The notes beneath the pieces were generated by a model. That model was not told where the DNA came from. It saw only the letters and a program-made list of their open reading frames with translations, and ran no database searches. The position numbers and the translations under genes are program-made. From an uncultured Peptococcaceae bacterium (GTDB taxonomy: Bacteria > Bacillota > Limnochordia > Darwinibacteriales > Darwinibacteriaceae), in the NCBI GenBank assembly GCA_937988745.1, contig CALKAR010000238.1:1-23616 (forward strand): a stretch of DNA of 23,616 nucleotides, read 5' to 3'. How positions within the stretch are numbered: position 1 is the stretch's first letter; each line of letters opens with the position of its first letter. Of the stretch, positions 8,764 through 15,268 are shown piece by piece.

Positions 8764-10266
8764 CTACATTACATAGCTTTCCAAAGCCTCGATGTCTTTG
8801 ATGATGATGACCCGGCTGCCTTCGAGTTCGATATAACCAAGTTCTTTGAACTCGCCGAGCTTTCTTGTGATAGTCTCTCTCCGCAATCCTGAGTAGTTAC
8901 CCAGTTCTTCACGGCTCATAGAGAGCTCAAGCCGAATACCTTCATCTGTTTCGACTCCAAGCCTCTTCACAAGCTTTAGGAGCAACCCTGCCGTTTTCAT
9001 GGAGGCGTTGCTGGTAGAAAGCCTTTGAATGAGCTCCTCGGCCCAGCGGATTCTCTCAAAGCTCTTCACTAAAACACTCCGGAGAACCACAGGTGAATCC
9101 CAGAAGTATTTATCGAATGTATGCTTCGGAATTGCTACGACCTTGCAGTCAGTTAGTGCCTGCCCGATATAACGGTAAGGAGTCTGAACCAGAAGGTTTA
9201 AACCGCCGACGAAATCACCATCACGGTAAATGTAGAAGATCTGTTCTTCCCCATCCATTGTGTTGACGAAGATTTTCATCTGTCCTTCATAGATCAGGTA
9301 CATGAAGTCAGGGGCATCGCCGGTTTGGAAGATGAGCTCGCCAGCTTTGATGTTGGAGAGGATGACCTCACTTAAAACGGCTTCCACATCTTCTTCTGCC
9401 ACATCATTGAGAAGCGGCAGTCCGCGCAGAATCTCATACATCTCTGCTTTTTCATCTGGGGAAGCAACTTCGCGCTCTTTCAGCTGCCTAAACTTCTCCA
9501 GCCTTCTCTTCTCCTGCTCTGCCCGTTCTTTACGGAGATCTTCAGCAAAGAGTTTGTTGGCGTAAATCTCTAACTCCTTAGCTCTATCTTTATCCATAGG
9601 TTCGACTCCCTCTAAGCGATAGGGTATACCTAGCTCTTCGTATTTTTGCACCCCTGAAGTATGATAAGGTAAAATCTCCATTCGATCAACCTTGTTACGA
9701 ATGGGCTTCAGAATACTGACAAACTTCTCCATGGCTTCTTCGCTGTCAGTGAGGCCGGGCACCATGACGTGCCGCACCCAAATCTGCCCATCGAATCCGT
9801 AATTTTCTAGGTTGTTGAGGAAATCGATGTAGATCTCAAAGCCGTCGATAAGTGTTAGCTCTTTAAAAGACTGCTGATCGAATGCTTTAACGTCGAGTAT
9901 GAGAGTGTCTACCAGCGGCATGATTCGAGAGTAGTATTGGGGATTTCCAAACCCAGAGGTGTCTATGCAAGTATTATACCCTTCCGCCTTGAGGAGCTTC
10001 AAGGTTTCATATACGAACTTACCCTGCAGGAGAGGTTCTCCACCCGAAAAGGTTACGCCACCCTCTTCGCCATAGTAAGTGCGATATCTGGCTGCGGTCT
10101 GCACAATCTCCTCGGGGGTCATGAGCTGACCCCCGACCCTTTTCTGGGTGTCTGGATTGTGGCAGTAAGCGCAGCGGAGGGGGCATCCCTGCAGAAAGAA
10201 AATTGTCCGAGTTCCGGGGCCATCTACCAGGCCCATGGTTTCAATTGAGTGTACATATCCCTGCAT
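8764..10266 (-). CDS. Fusion protein: pyruvate formate-lyase activating enzyme (PflA) + Crp/Fnr-family regulator
   Basis: One uninterrupted 500-residue frame holding two full proteins. Residues 1-240 are a PFL-activating radical SAM enzyme: C28/C32/C35 in GCPLRCAYCHNPDTQ bind the 4Fe-4S cluster, and TFSGGEPLL (72-80) is the SAM-binding motif. Residues 241-275 are a charged, probably coiled-coil linker. Residues 276-395 match a cyclic-nucleotide-binding-like fold, and about 410-490 a Crp winged helix with recognition helix R463-E-T-I-T-R468. The cassette GDFVGGLNLL lacks the CRP glutamate, and the usual RSA is RYI, so cAMP binding is unlikely; there is no Fnr-type cysteine cluster. I chose ATG 10266 (ribosome site AGAGGGG) over an in-frame TTG at 10287 that precedes that site. 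It follows pflB by 27 bases. I know of no described example of this fusion. Confidence 0.92.
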   Translation of the reverse strand: MQGYVHSIETMGLVDGPGTRTIFFLQGCPLRCAYCHNPDTQKRVGGQLMTPEEIVQTAARYRTYYGEEGGVTFSGGEPLLQGKFVYETLKLLKAEGYNTCIDTSGFGNPQYYSRIMPLVDTLILDVKAFDQQSFKELTLIDGFEIYIDFLNNLENYGFDGQIWVRHVMVPGLTDSEEAMEKFVSILKPIRNKVDRMEILPYHTSGVQKYEELGIPYRLEGVEPMDKDRAKELEIYANKLFAEDLRKERAEQEKRRLEKFRQLKEREVASPDEKAEMYEILRGLPLLNDVAEEDVEAVLSEVILSNIKAGELIFQTGDAPDFMYLIYEGQMKIFVNTMDGEEQIFYIYRDGDFVGGLNLLVQTPYRYIGQALTDCKVVAIPKHTFDKYFWDSPVVLRSVLVKSFERIRWAEELIQRLSTSNASMKTAGLLLKLVKRLGVETDEGIRLELSMSREELGNYSGLRRETITRKLGEFKELGYIELEGSRVIIIKDIEALESYVM

Positions 10267-10293
10267 AACGTCCCCTCTTTCTTTCAAATACTG

Positions 10294-12573
10294 TTAGACT
10301 GTTTCGTGGAATGTTCTATTAATTACATCAAGCTGATGCTCACGGCTGAGCTGGTTGAACCGTACAGCGTAACCAGAGACTCGAATGGTAAGATTGGGGT
10401 ACTTCTCTGGATTTTCCATGGCATCAACTAGAAGCTCTCTATCGAGTACGTTCACGTTGACGTGGAAAGCACCCCGGTTGAAGTAGCCATTCAAGATATT
10501 GGTCAGGTTGGTGACCCGCTCTTCCAGGTTCTTGCCGAGAGCCGACGGCACGATGGTGAAGGTGTTAGAAATACCATCTTGGTTAACTTTCTTGTACGGC
10601 AGCTTGGCCACAGAGTTCAGCGAAGCCAATGCGCCCATGGTATCTGCCCCGTTCATCGGGTTGGCACCTGGAGCAAATGGCTCACCCTTCTTACGTCCAT
10701 CAGGTGTTGCACCAGTCTTCTTACCGTAGACCACGTTTGAAGTAATGGTCAAGAGAGACAGGGTGTGCTCGGCATCGCGGTACGCAGGATGCTTACGCAG
10801 AGCTTCCATGAAGTACTCGTTGACCTTAATAGCGATTTCATCAGCCCGGTCATCGTCGTTACCGTAACGGGGGAATGTACCCTCGACTTCGAAGTCTACA
10901 GCAATTCCGTGCTCATTGCGAATAGGCTTAACCTTGGCATACTTAATGGCGGACAGCGAGTCTGCTACGATAGAAAGTCCAGCGATACCAAAGGCGATGT
11001 AGCGGTGCACAAATGGATCATGGAGTGCCATCTGCCCTGCTTCGTATGCGTACTTGTCGTGCATATAGTGAATGGTATTCATAGTGTTGACGTAGATCTC
11101 AGCGAGCTTGTCCATGACCTTCTTGAAGGTTTCAAGAACGGTGTCGTAGTCCAAAACTTCCTGAGTGTTCATCTCGACACCAGGCAGAACCAGCATCGGT
11201 TCACCGGTTTCCTTATCTACACGGATCTCATCGCGGCCGCCATTGATAGCATACAATAGAGCCTTAGCAAGGTTAGCGCGAGCACCGAAGAACTGCATGT
11301 CCTTACCGACTCTCATAGCCGAGACGCAGCAGGCAATGGCGTAGTCATCACCATAGATTGGCCGCATGAGATCGTCGTTTTCATACTGAATCGAGTCAGT
11401 CTTGATACTCATATAAGCGCAGTATTCTTTGAATTCCCGTGGTAGATCGTCAGACCACAGAATGGTCATGTTTGGCTCAGGGGAGGTTCCGAGGTTAGTC
11501 AGAGTATGCAGGAACCGGAAAGCGGTCTTGGTTACCTGCGGTCTTCCGTCCAGGCTCATGCCGCCGATGGCCTCTGTTACCCATGTTGGGTCGCCGGCAA
11601 AAAGCTGGTCGTATTCAGGAGTACGCAGGTGGCGGACAAGACGCAGCTTGATGACGAGCTGGTCGATGAGCTCTTGAGCCTGCTTTTCATCAATGAGGCC
11701 GCGCTTTAGATCACGTTCAATATAAATATCTAGGAATGCGGTGTTGCGGCCCAAGCTCATGGCTGCTCCATTATTTTCTTTAATCGCGGCTAGATAACCG
11801 AAATAGAGCCACTGAACTGCTTCCTGGGCGTTGCGCGCCGGGCGGCTGATATCATAACCGTACTTGGCAGCCATAGACTTCATTTCGTCAAGAGCGCGGA
11901 TCTGCTCGGTGAACTCCTCGCGAAGCCGGATTGTATCTTCGGTAGCCGGTCCAGTCAGATTCTCCTTATCCTTCATGCGCATCTCTTTGAGGTAATCAAT
12001 ACCGTAGAGAGCAACGCGGCGGTAATCACCAATGATTCTTCCCCGGCCATAAGCATCGGGTAGACCGGTGAGGAGGCCTACTGTACGGACTTTCCGCATT
12101 TCTTTGGTGTAGGCGTCAAAGACACCTTGATTGTGAGTCTTTCTATATTCGTTGAACTTGGACTCCAGTTCTGGATCCATTTCGAGGCCGTAGGCTTCCA
12201 GAGCACCCTTGAGCATGCGGAAACCGCCATAAGGGTTCATGATTCTCTTCAGAGGCTCGTCTGTCTGCAGGCCAACAACAACTTCTTTATCCTGGTCGAT
12301 ATACCCGGGCTCAAAGTTGTCGATACCGCTGAACCTCTCTAAGTCCACGTTGATAGTCTTGTTGCGGACCTCTGTCTGGATCATTTCGTCAACCTTGTTC
12401 CACAGGCTGGTTGTGTTCTCAGTGGGGCCTTCTAAGAAGCTTGCATCACCATAATAGGGGTTGTAGTTCTTCTGAATGAAGTCCCGAACATCGATTCCTT
12501 CAGACCACTTACCTGGGGTAAAGCCTTCCCAGGCCTTGGCCATCTCCTCTCTCTTGAACAGGTTTTCTTTCAT
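10294..12573 (-). CDS. pflB: Formate C-acetyltransferase (pyruvate formate-lyase)
   Basis: Glycyl-radical enzyme that converts pyruvate plus CoA to acetyl-CoA plus formate in anaerobic sugar fermentation, 759 residues (E. coli PflB is 760). The catalytic pair C415-C416 is in YAIACCVSAMRVGKD, and the radical glycine is G734 in RVSGYAVRFNQLSRE, so the enzyme is complete. The C-terminus NRTFHETV differs slightly from the common TRTFTQSM ending. ATG is preceded by GGAAAGGTG. The activating enzyme follows on the same strand after 27 bases, fused to a regulator. A promoter with a Crp-like site at -41.5 lies upstream, and the 62-base leader holds a small hairpin. Confidence 0.97.
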   Translation of the reverse strand: MKENLFKREEMAKAWEGFTPGKWSEGIDVRDFIQKNYNPYYGDASFLEGPTENTTSLWNKVDEMIQTEVRNKTINVDLERFSGIDNFEPGYIDQDKEVVVGLQTDEPLKRIMNPYGGFRMLKGALEAYGLEMDPELESKFNEYRKTHNQGVFDAYTKEMRKVRTVGLLTGLPDAYGRGRIIGDYRRVALYGIDYLKEMRMKDKENLTGPATEDTIRLREEFTEQIRALDEMKSMAAKYGYDISRPARNAQEAVQWLYFGYLAAIKENNGAAMSLGRNTAFLDIYIERDLKRGLIDEKQAQELIDQLVIKLRLVRHLRTPEYDQLFAGDPTWVTEAIGGMSLDGRPQVTKTAFRFLHTLTNLGTSPEPNMTILWSDDLPREFKEYCAYMSIKTDSIQYENDDLMRPIYGDDYAIACCVSAMRVGKDMQFFGARANLAKALLYAINGGRDEIRVDKETGEPMLVLPGVEMNTQEVLDYDTVLETFKKVMDKLAEIYVNTMNTIHYMHDKYAYEAGQMALHDPFVHRYIAFGIAGLSIVADSLSAIKYAKVKPIRNEHGIAVDFEVEGTFPRYGNDDDRADEIAIKVNEYFMEALRKHPAYRDAEHTLSLLTITSNVVYGKKTGATPDGRKKGEPFAPGANPMNGADTMGALASLNSVAKLPYKKVNQDGISNTFTIVPSALGKNLEERVTNLTNILNGYFNRGAFHVNVNVLDRELLVDAMENPEKYPNLTIRVSGYAVRFNQLSREHQLDVINRTFHETV

Positions 12574-12601
12574 GGTTCACGCACCTTTCCGATAATAAAA
12601 G

Positions 12602-12619
12602 CCAGCCAAAATGGGCTGG
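12602..12619 (-). terminator. Leader hairpin with U tract upstream of pflB (possible attenuator)
   Basis: On the - strand RNA, CCAGCC pairs with GGCTGG around a CATTTT loop (6 bp) and is followed by CTTTTATTATC. It lies about 15 bases after the predicted start of the pflB transcript and about 30 bases before the start codon. The form is that of a weak intrinsic terminator or a 5' stabilising hairpin; the function is inferred. Confidence 0.45.
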
Positions 12620-12641
12620 ACCAATTCCTAAGCTCACCGCT

Positions 12642-12647
12642 ATTATA
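12642..12647 (-). promoter_or_regulatory. pflB promoter -10 box
   Basis: A perfect TATAAT on the - strand (12647 to 12642) predicts transcription start near 12635, giving a 62-base leader to the pflB ATG. No TTGACA-like -35 hexamer stands 16-18 bases upstream; that position is occupied by a Crp-type palindrome, as expected for an activator-dependent class II promoter. Confidence 0.75.
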
Positions 12648-12668
12648 GAATGTATCAAGAATTTCTGC

Positions 12669-12684
12669 TGTGACCCGAATCACT
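12669..12684. promoter_or_regulatory. Crp-like operator upstream of pflB
   Basis: TGTGA-CCCGAA-TCACT matches the CRP consensus TGTGA-N6-TCACA at 9 of 10 defined bases. Its centre (12676.5) lies 41.5 bases upstream of the start predicted from the TATAAT box, the standard class II activator position. The gene after pflB encodes a Crp-family domain with a CRP-like recognition helix, so it is the obvious candidate to bind here (inference). Confidence 0.75.
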
Positions 12685-12709
12685 TTGGTTGTAATATTTT
12701 TGATAAAAG

Positions 12710-12750
12710 AAGTCCACCCCGACGTCCGTTAGGAAATCAGAGGTGGACTT
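12710..12750 (-). terminator. Terminator of the DUF3796/Xre operon
   Basis: Perfect 9-bp inverted repeat AAGTCCACC / GGTGGACTT with a 23-base loop. On the - strand it follows the stop of the Xre gene by 11 bases and is trailed by CTTTTATC. The loop is long for an intrinsic terminator, so efficiency is uncertain. Confidence 0.6.
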
Positions 12751-12761
12751 ATTTCATGATA

Positions 12762-12971
12762 TTAGTCGAAGACAAAGATATCTTCAATCGGTGCGTTAAC
12801 CGCTCGAGCGATGTCGATTGCAAGTTTCAGAGATGGGTTATACTTCCCCGCTTCAAGTCTGGAGATTGTCTCCCGCCTGACCTGAACCTTTTCTGCCAGT
12901 TCCTCTTGGGTTAGGCCAGCCAGCTGCCGGTATTTCTTCAGGTGGCATATGAACTTACCCATCGTGATCAC
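12762..12971 (-). CDS. Small Xre-family helix-turn-helix regulator
   Basis: A DNA-binding protein of 66-69 residues that is nothing but a Cro/CI-type helix-turn-helix. The core LTQEELAEKVQVRRETISRL is a near-ideal match to the HTH_3 pattern, followed by EAGKYNPSLKLAIDIARAV and a short acidic tail. Its GTG start (12969-12971) overlaps the stop of the upstream membrane-protein gene as GTGA, which suggests translational coupling; an in-frame ATG at 12962 is the alternative. Compact regulators of this kind are often paired with a small membrane protein in Bacillota and repress their own operon. Two tandem operator-like repeats over the operon promoter are candidate binding sites. Confidence 0.88.
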   Translation of the reverse strand: MITMGKFICHLKKYRQLAGLTQEELAEKVQVRRETISRLEAGKYNPSLKLAIDIARAVNAPIEDIFVFD

Positions 12972-13324
12972 GTCTCTTCCAGTTGGTACAGCTTAACGGC
13001 ATAGCCAATGATCAGCGAAGCATATGCAATTGTGATTCCGAAGACTAGCAGCTCTTGAAAGCGGGAAAAGAACACGGACAGCACAAACAGAAGCGCCATT
13101 TCGATGCTTGCGAGGTTTCCGATGAAGGCCTTGGCTTTCGTTGTGTTTTCCCGATAGCGCTCATCGGGAAGGCTGACATTGAGCTTCGCGATCCAAAAGT
13201 AGGCGAAGAAGGCAAAAAAGCCGAAGTTGCACAGGTCAGTGACATTACCAGTAACAAAGTAGCGAAAGCCGAGGAACCCCAGAAAGCCGATAAACCCGAA
13301 GTACTTGGTGGCGTGCTTGGACAT
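12968..13324 (-). CDS. DUF3796-like small membrane protein
   Basis: A 118-residue membrane protein. I chose ATG at 13324, which has AAGGGAGGT 5 bases upstream; an upstream in-frame start at 13399 would lie within the promoter. Predicted membrane segments are near KYFGFIGFLGFLGFRYF, FGFFAFFAYFWIAKL, MALLFVLSVFF and LVFGITIAYASLIIGYAV. The Gly/Phe-rich repeat GFIGFLGFLGF and the conserved DERY after the second helix resemble DUF3796 proteins, which are commonly encoded next to an Xre regulator. The function of the family is not known to me. Its stop overlaps the start of the Xre gene. Confidence 0.72.
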   Translation of the reverse strand: MSKHATKYFGFIGFLGFLGFRYFVTGNVTDLCNFGFFAFFAYFWIAKLNVSLPDERYRENTTKAKAFIGNLASIEMALLFVLSVFFSRFQELLVFGITIAYASLIIGYAVKLYQLEET

Positions 13325-13343
13325 GCTGAACCTCCCTTTCGTT

Positions 13344-13380
13344 GTGACATAAACATCACTCTTTGTTACATATATATCAC
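13344..13380. repeat. Two tandem 16-bp operator-like repeats over the DUF3796/Xre promoter
   Basis: Two 16-bp imperfect palindromes, GTGACATAAACATCAC (13344-13359) and GTTACATATATATCAC (13365-13380), agree at 13 of 16 positions and stand 21 bp centre to centre, two helical turns. The upstream copy covers the -10 box and the downstream copy falls just after the predicted start. This is a classic repressor layout; the co-transcribed Xre protein is the likely ligand (inference). Confidence 0.7.
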
Positions 13381-13399
13381 ACCGAAAGAAGAAATGCAA
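13371..13399 (-). promoter_or_regulatory. Promoter of the DUF3796/Xre operon
   Basis: On the - strand TTGCAT (13399-13394) and TATATA (13376-13371) are separated by exactly 17 bases, a good sigma-A-type promoter. Predicted start is near 13364, giving a 40-base leader. The -10 box lies inside the first of two tandem operator-like repeats. Confidence 0.7.
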
Positions 13400-13585
13400 C
13401 TACTTTTAGCTGTGATCTGCATATTTCCACCAGAGAAGGGTTCCAGTAGTTCATCCTATCGGAGAATTATCTGCCAAAAATCTACGGCGAAGGGATTAGT
13501 ATGCGGGGTGGCGAAGACTGATTGTGCATGCAGGATTCTTAGAAAAAGATCTGAAATAGGTGGCAACTCGCCGGAGGTATATGAG
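13400..13585. other. Intergenic region between divergent operons
   Basis: This gap separates the leftward DUF3796/Xre promoter from the rightward nuclease gene. It must carry the promoter for the latter, but I see no convincing -35/-10 pair, hairpin or palindrome. An open frame continues upstream of the nuclease start through this gap, but nothing in it looks like protein-coding sequence. Confidence 0.5.
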
Positions 13586-14575
13586 ATGTATAGACTAACT
13601 TCCCACGATACAGACAGAATCTATCCAACTACATTCGCAGAACTTGGAATGCAGGAAAGGGATATCGAGGAAATCCTGCGGCGCAATATCGACATTCTTT
13701 GCGATGAAGAAGAGTCAATTCTTATCGTCGGTCAACAAGTGCGCAGTACTGCAAACAGCAGGAGTGACCTGGTTGCTGTTGATAACAGCGGTAACATTGT
13801 ATTGATCGAGATTAAGCGTGATTTAGACGACATCGGTATGCGCAGTGAATCGTTAGAACTCCAAGCAATTCGCTACGCAGCCAGCTATGGAACGATAAAT
13901 CGTCCGGAAGATTTAGTAGAACTTGTCTACGCCCCATATATCGATAAGCACAGAAATGAGTTCGAACTGGGTGACTTGACACCTTATGAATTGGGTGTGC
14001 GAAAACTAACCGAGTTCTTAGAAGTAAACGATGCACTGCATCTCTTTAACCACCGACAGCGCATTATGCTAGTGGCATCCGATTTCGACAAAGAAACGCT
14101 ATCAGCGGTAGCTTGGCTTATCAGCAACAACGTAAATATCAGCTGCCACAAGCTTACTCCCTACGTTCTGAATGATGCCGTATACCTGTACCCAGAAAAA
14201 CTTTTACCTGTTCCACAGTACGACGAGTTTTATGTAGATTTAATCAGAAAACCATCTACAGCGCTTCCAAGGCAGTCTAGCAGAGGTTCTCGACGGTCTC
14301 TTCCTCGTATCAATGACATGCTTCGCTGGGAAGTAGTAAAGCCTGGAGACATACTCGTTCCTCGAGGAAAGCCAGGAGAAGCCATACTCCAGGCAAATGG
14401 CTTCGTTCTCGTTGAAGGACAAGAAAAATCCCTCCAAGAATGGCTCAGAGGGATCTTCGGATGGTCAAGCGTTAACACTTATGATTATGCTGTCCACAAG
14501 GATAGCGGGAAAACGTTGGCTCAAATAAGGCAGGAATACCTAGATAACAAACAACTTCACAGGAGGTTTGTATGA
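13586..14575 (+). CDS. PD-(D/E)XK nuclease-like protein (NucS/DUF91-type) with C-terminal RAMA-like domain
   Basis: Protein of 329 residues. I chose ATG 13586 because GGAGGT stands 7 bases upstream; the frame is open further 5' but without a comparable ribosome site. The N-terminal part carries a PD-(D/E)XK signature: D61 in RSDLVAVDNSGNIVLIEIKR, with E75 and K77 in the EIK element, as in the C-terminal nuclease domain of NucS and DUF91 proteins. The last ~80 residues, with GDILVPRGKPGEAILQANG and a GKTLAQIRQEYL end, resemble RAMA/DUF4357-type accessory domains of restriction-related proteins. Its stop overlaps the next start as ATGA. It may act in DNA repair or host defence; no methylase or other defence gene is next to it. 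Confidence 0.72.
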   Translation: MYRLTSHDTDRIYPTTFAELGMQERDIEEILRRNIDILCDEEESILIVGQQVRSTANSRSDLVAVDNSGNIVLIEIKRDLDDIGMRSESLELQAIRYAASYGTINRPEDLVELVYAPYIDKHRNEFELGDLTPYELGVRKLTEFLEVNDALHLFNHRQRIMLVASDFDKETLSAVAWLISNNVNISCHKLTPYVLNDAVYLYPEKLLPVPQYDEFYVDLIRKPSTALPRQSSRGSRRSLPRINDMLRWEVVKPGDILVPRGKPGEAILQANGFVLVEGQEKSLQEWLRGIFGWSSVNTYDYAVHKDSGKTLAQIRQEYLDNKQLHRRFV

Positions 14576-15228
14576 AAAACAAGCAGTACATCATCTTCGA
14601 TTTGGATGGAACCCTAAGCGACCCTGGCGAAGGGATCGTTGGTTCACTTGCCCATGCTTTGAAGCAGTTTGGTATCGAAGGTGACCCGGAAGTTTTGAAG
14701 AAATTTATTGGACCACCGCTCGTGGACTCTTTCCAGAAGTACTTCGGCTTTGATGAGGAAAAAACTGCCGAAGCTATTCGCCTTTATCGAGCACATTTCC
14801 ACGACCATGGACTTTTCAGGAACGAAATTTATCCTGGAATTCCAGAACTACTGGAAGAACTCACGAAGGCTGGCAAGACTCTGGCTGTAGCAACCACAAA
14901 GCCTGAAGTGTACGCTTGGCAAATCCTCGAATACTTCGAGATAGACACGTTCTTCCAGAGAGAACTGGTCGTAGGCAGTTACCTAGATGGCAGACGGACC
15001 AATAAAGGTGAGCTAATTACAGTTGTACGCGAACGACTTAACGATGATCCGCAGAAGATGGTAATGATCGGCGATCGGAAATTCGACATGATCGGTGCCA
15101 AAAACAACGGCATAGACTCCATCGGGGTCACCTATGGATACGGCGAACGGGAAGAACTGGAAGCATGTAGTCCCACAGCTATTGTAGACTCGGTAGTAGA
15201 ACTAAGAAAGCTATTACTCGGACAATAA
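14572..15228 (+). CDS. HAD-family phosphatase (phosphoglycolate phosphatase/PpaX-like)
   Basis: Cytosolic hydrolase of 218 residues. Motif I FDLDGTL gives nucleophile D10 and acid/base D12; an alpha-helical C1 cap follows (about 16-85); motif II is VATTKPE; motif III is the lysine of NKGELI; motif IV is IGDRKFDMIGAKNNGI with D168 and D172. This is the layout of phosphoglycolate phosphatase, PpaX and related nucleotidases, and the substrate cannot be told from sequence alone. AGGAGG precedes the ATG, which overlaps the stop of the nuclease gene, so the two are translated together. A phosphatase could clean 3'-phosphoglycolate or nucleotides made by the nuclease, but that is speculation. Confidence 0.88.
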   Translation: MKNKQYIIFDLDGTLSDPGEGIVGSLAHALKQFGIEGDPEVLKKFIGPPLVDSFQKYFGFDEEKTAEAIRLYRAHFHDHGLFRNEIYPGIPELLEELTKAGKTLAVATTKPEVYAWQILEYFEIDTFFQRELVVGSYLDGRRTNKGELITVVRERLNDDPQKMVMIGDRKFDMIGAKNNGIDSIGVTYGYGEREELEACSPTAIVDSVVELRKLLLGQ

Positions 15229-15241
15229 GAGTAATCCAAAC

Positions 15242-15268
15242 GGCCGCTGTTCCAAGTGAATGGCGGCC
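15242..15268 (+). terminator. Terminator of the nuclease/HAD operon
   Basis: Stem GGCCGC (15242-15247) with GCGGCC (15263-15268) and a 15-base loop, followed by TCTATTTCTTTC. It starts 13 bases after the HAD stop. The decayed secreted-protein frame begins immediately inside or after it. Confidence 0.6.

Noticed and set aside
8764..10266. Two separate genes, activase and regulator, joined by error in reading
   Set aside because: The frame is open through the linker, and no stop or good internal ribosome site was found; an internal start at Met276 remains possible but has only a weak ribosome site.
13344..13359. GTGACATAAACATCAC as a third Crp site
   Set aside because: The half-sites are separated by 8 bases rather than 6, and the repeat is better explained by the tandem partner next to it.
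13055..13585. Long 5' extension of the nuclease-like frame to more than 500 codons
   Set aside because: It runs antisense across the DUF3796-like gene and its promoter, has odd composition, and a strong ribosome site precedes the ATG at 13586.
14572..15228. Beta-phosphoglucomutase (YcjU-like) partner of the phosphorylase operon
   Set aside because: It is 6 kb away in another operon, the motifs fit the phosphoglycolate phosphatase group, and an alpha-Glc1P-yielding phosphorylase does not need a beta-mutase.
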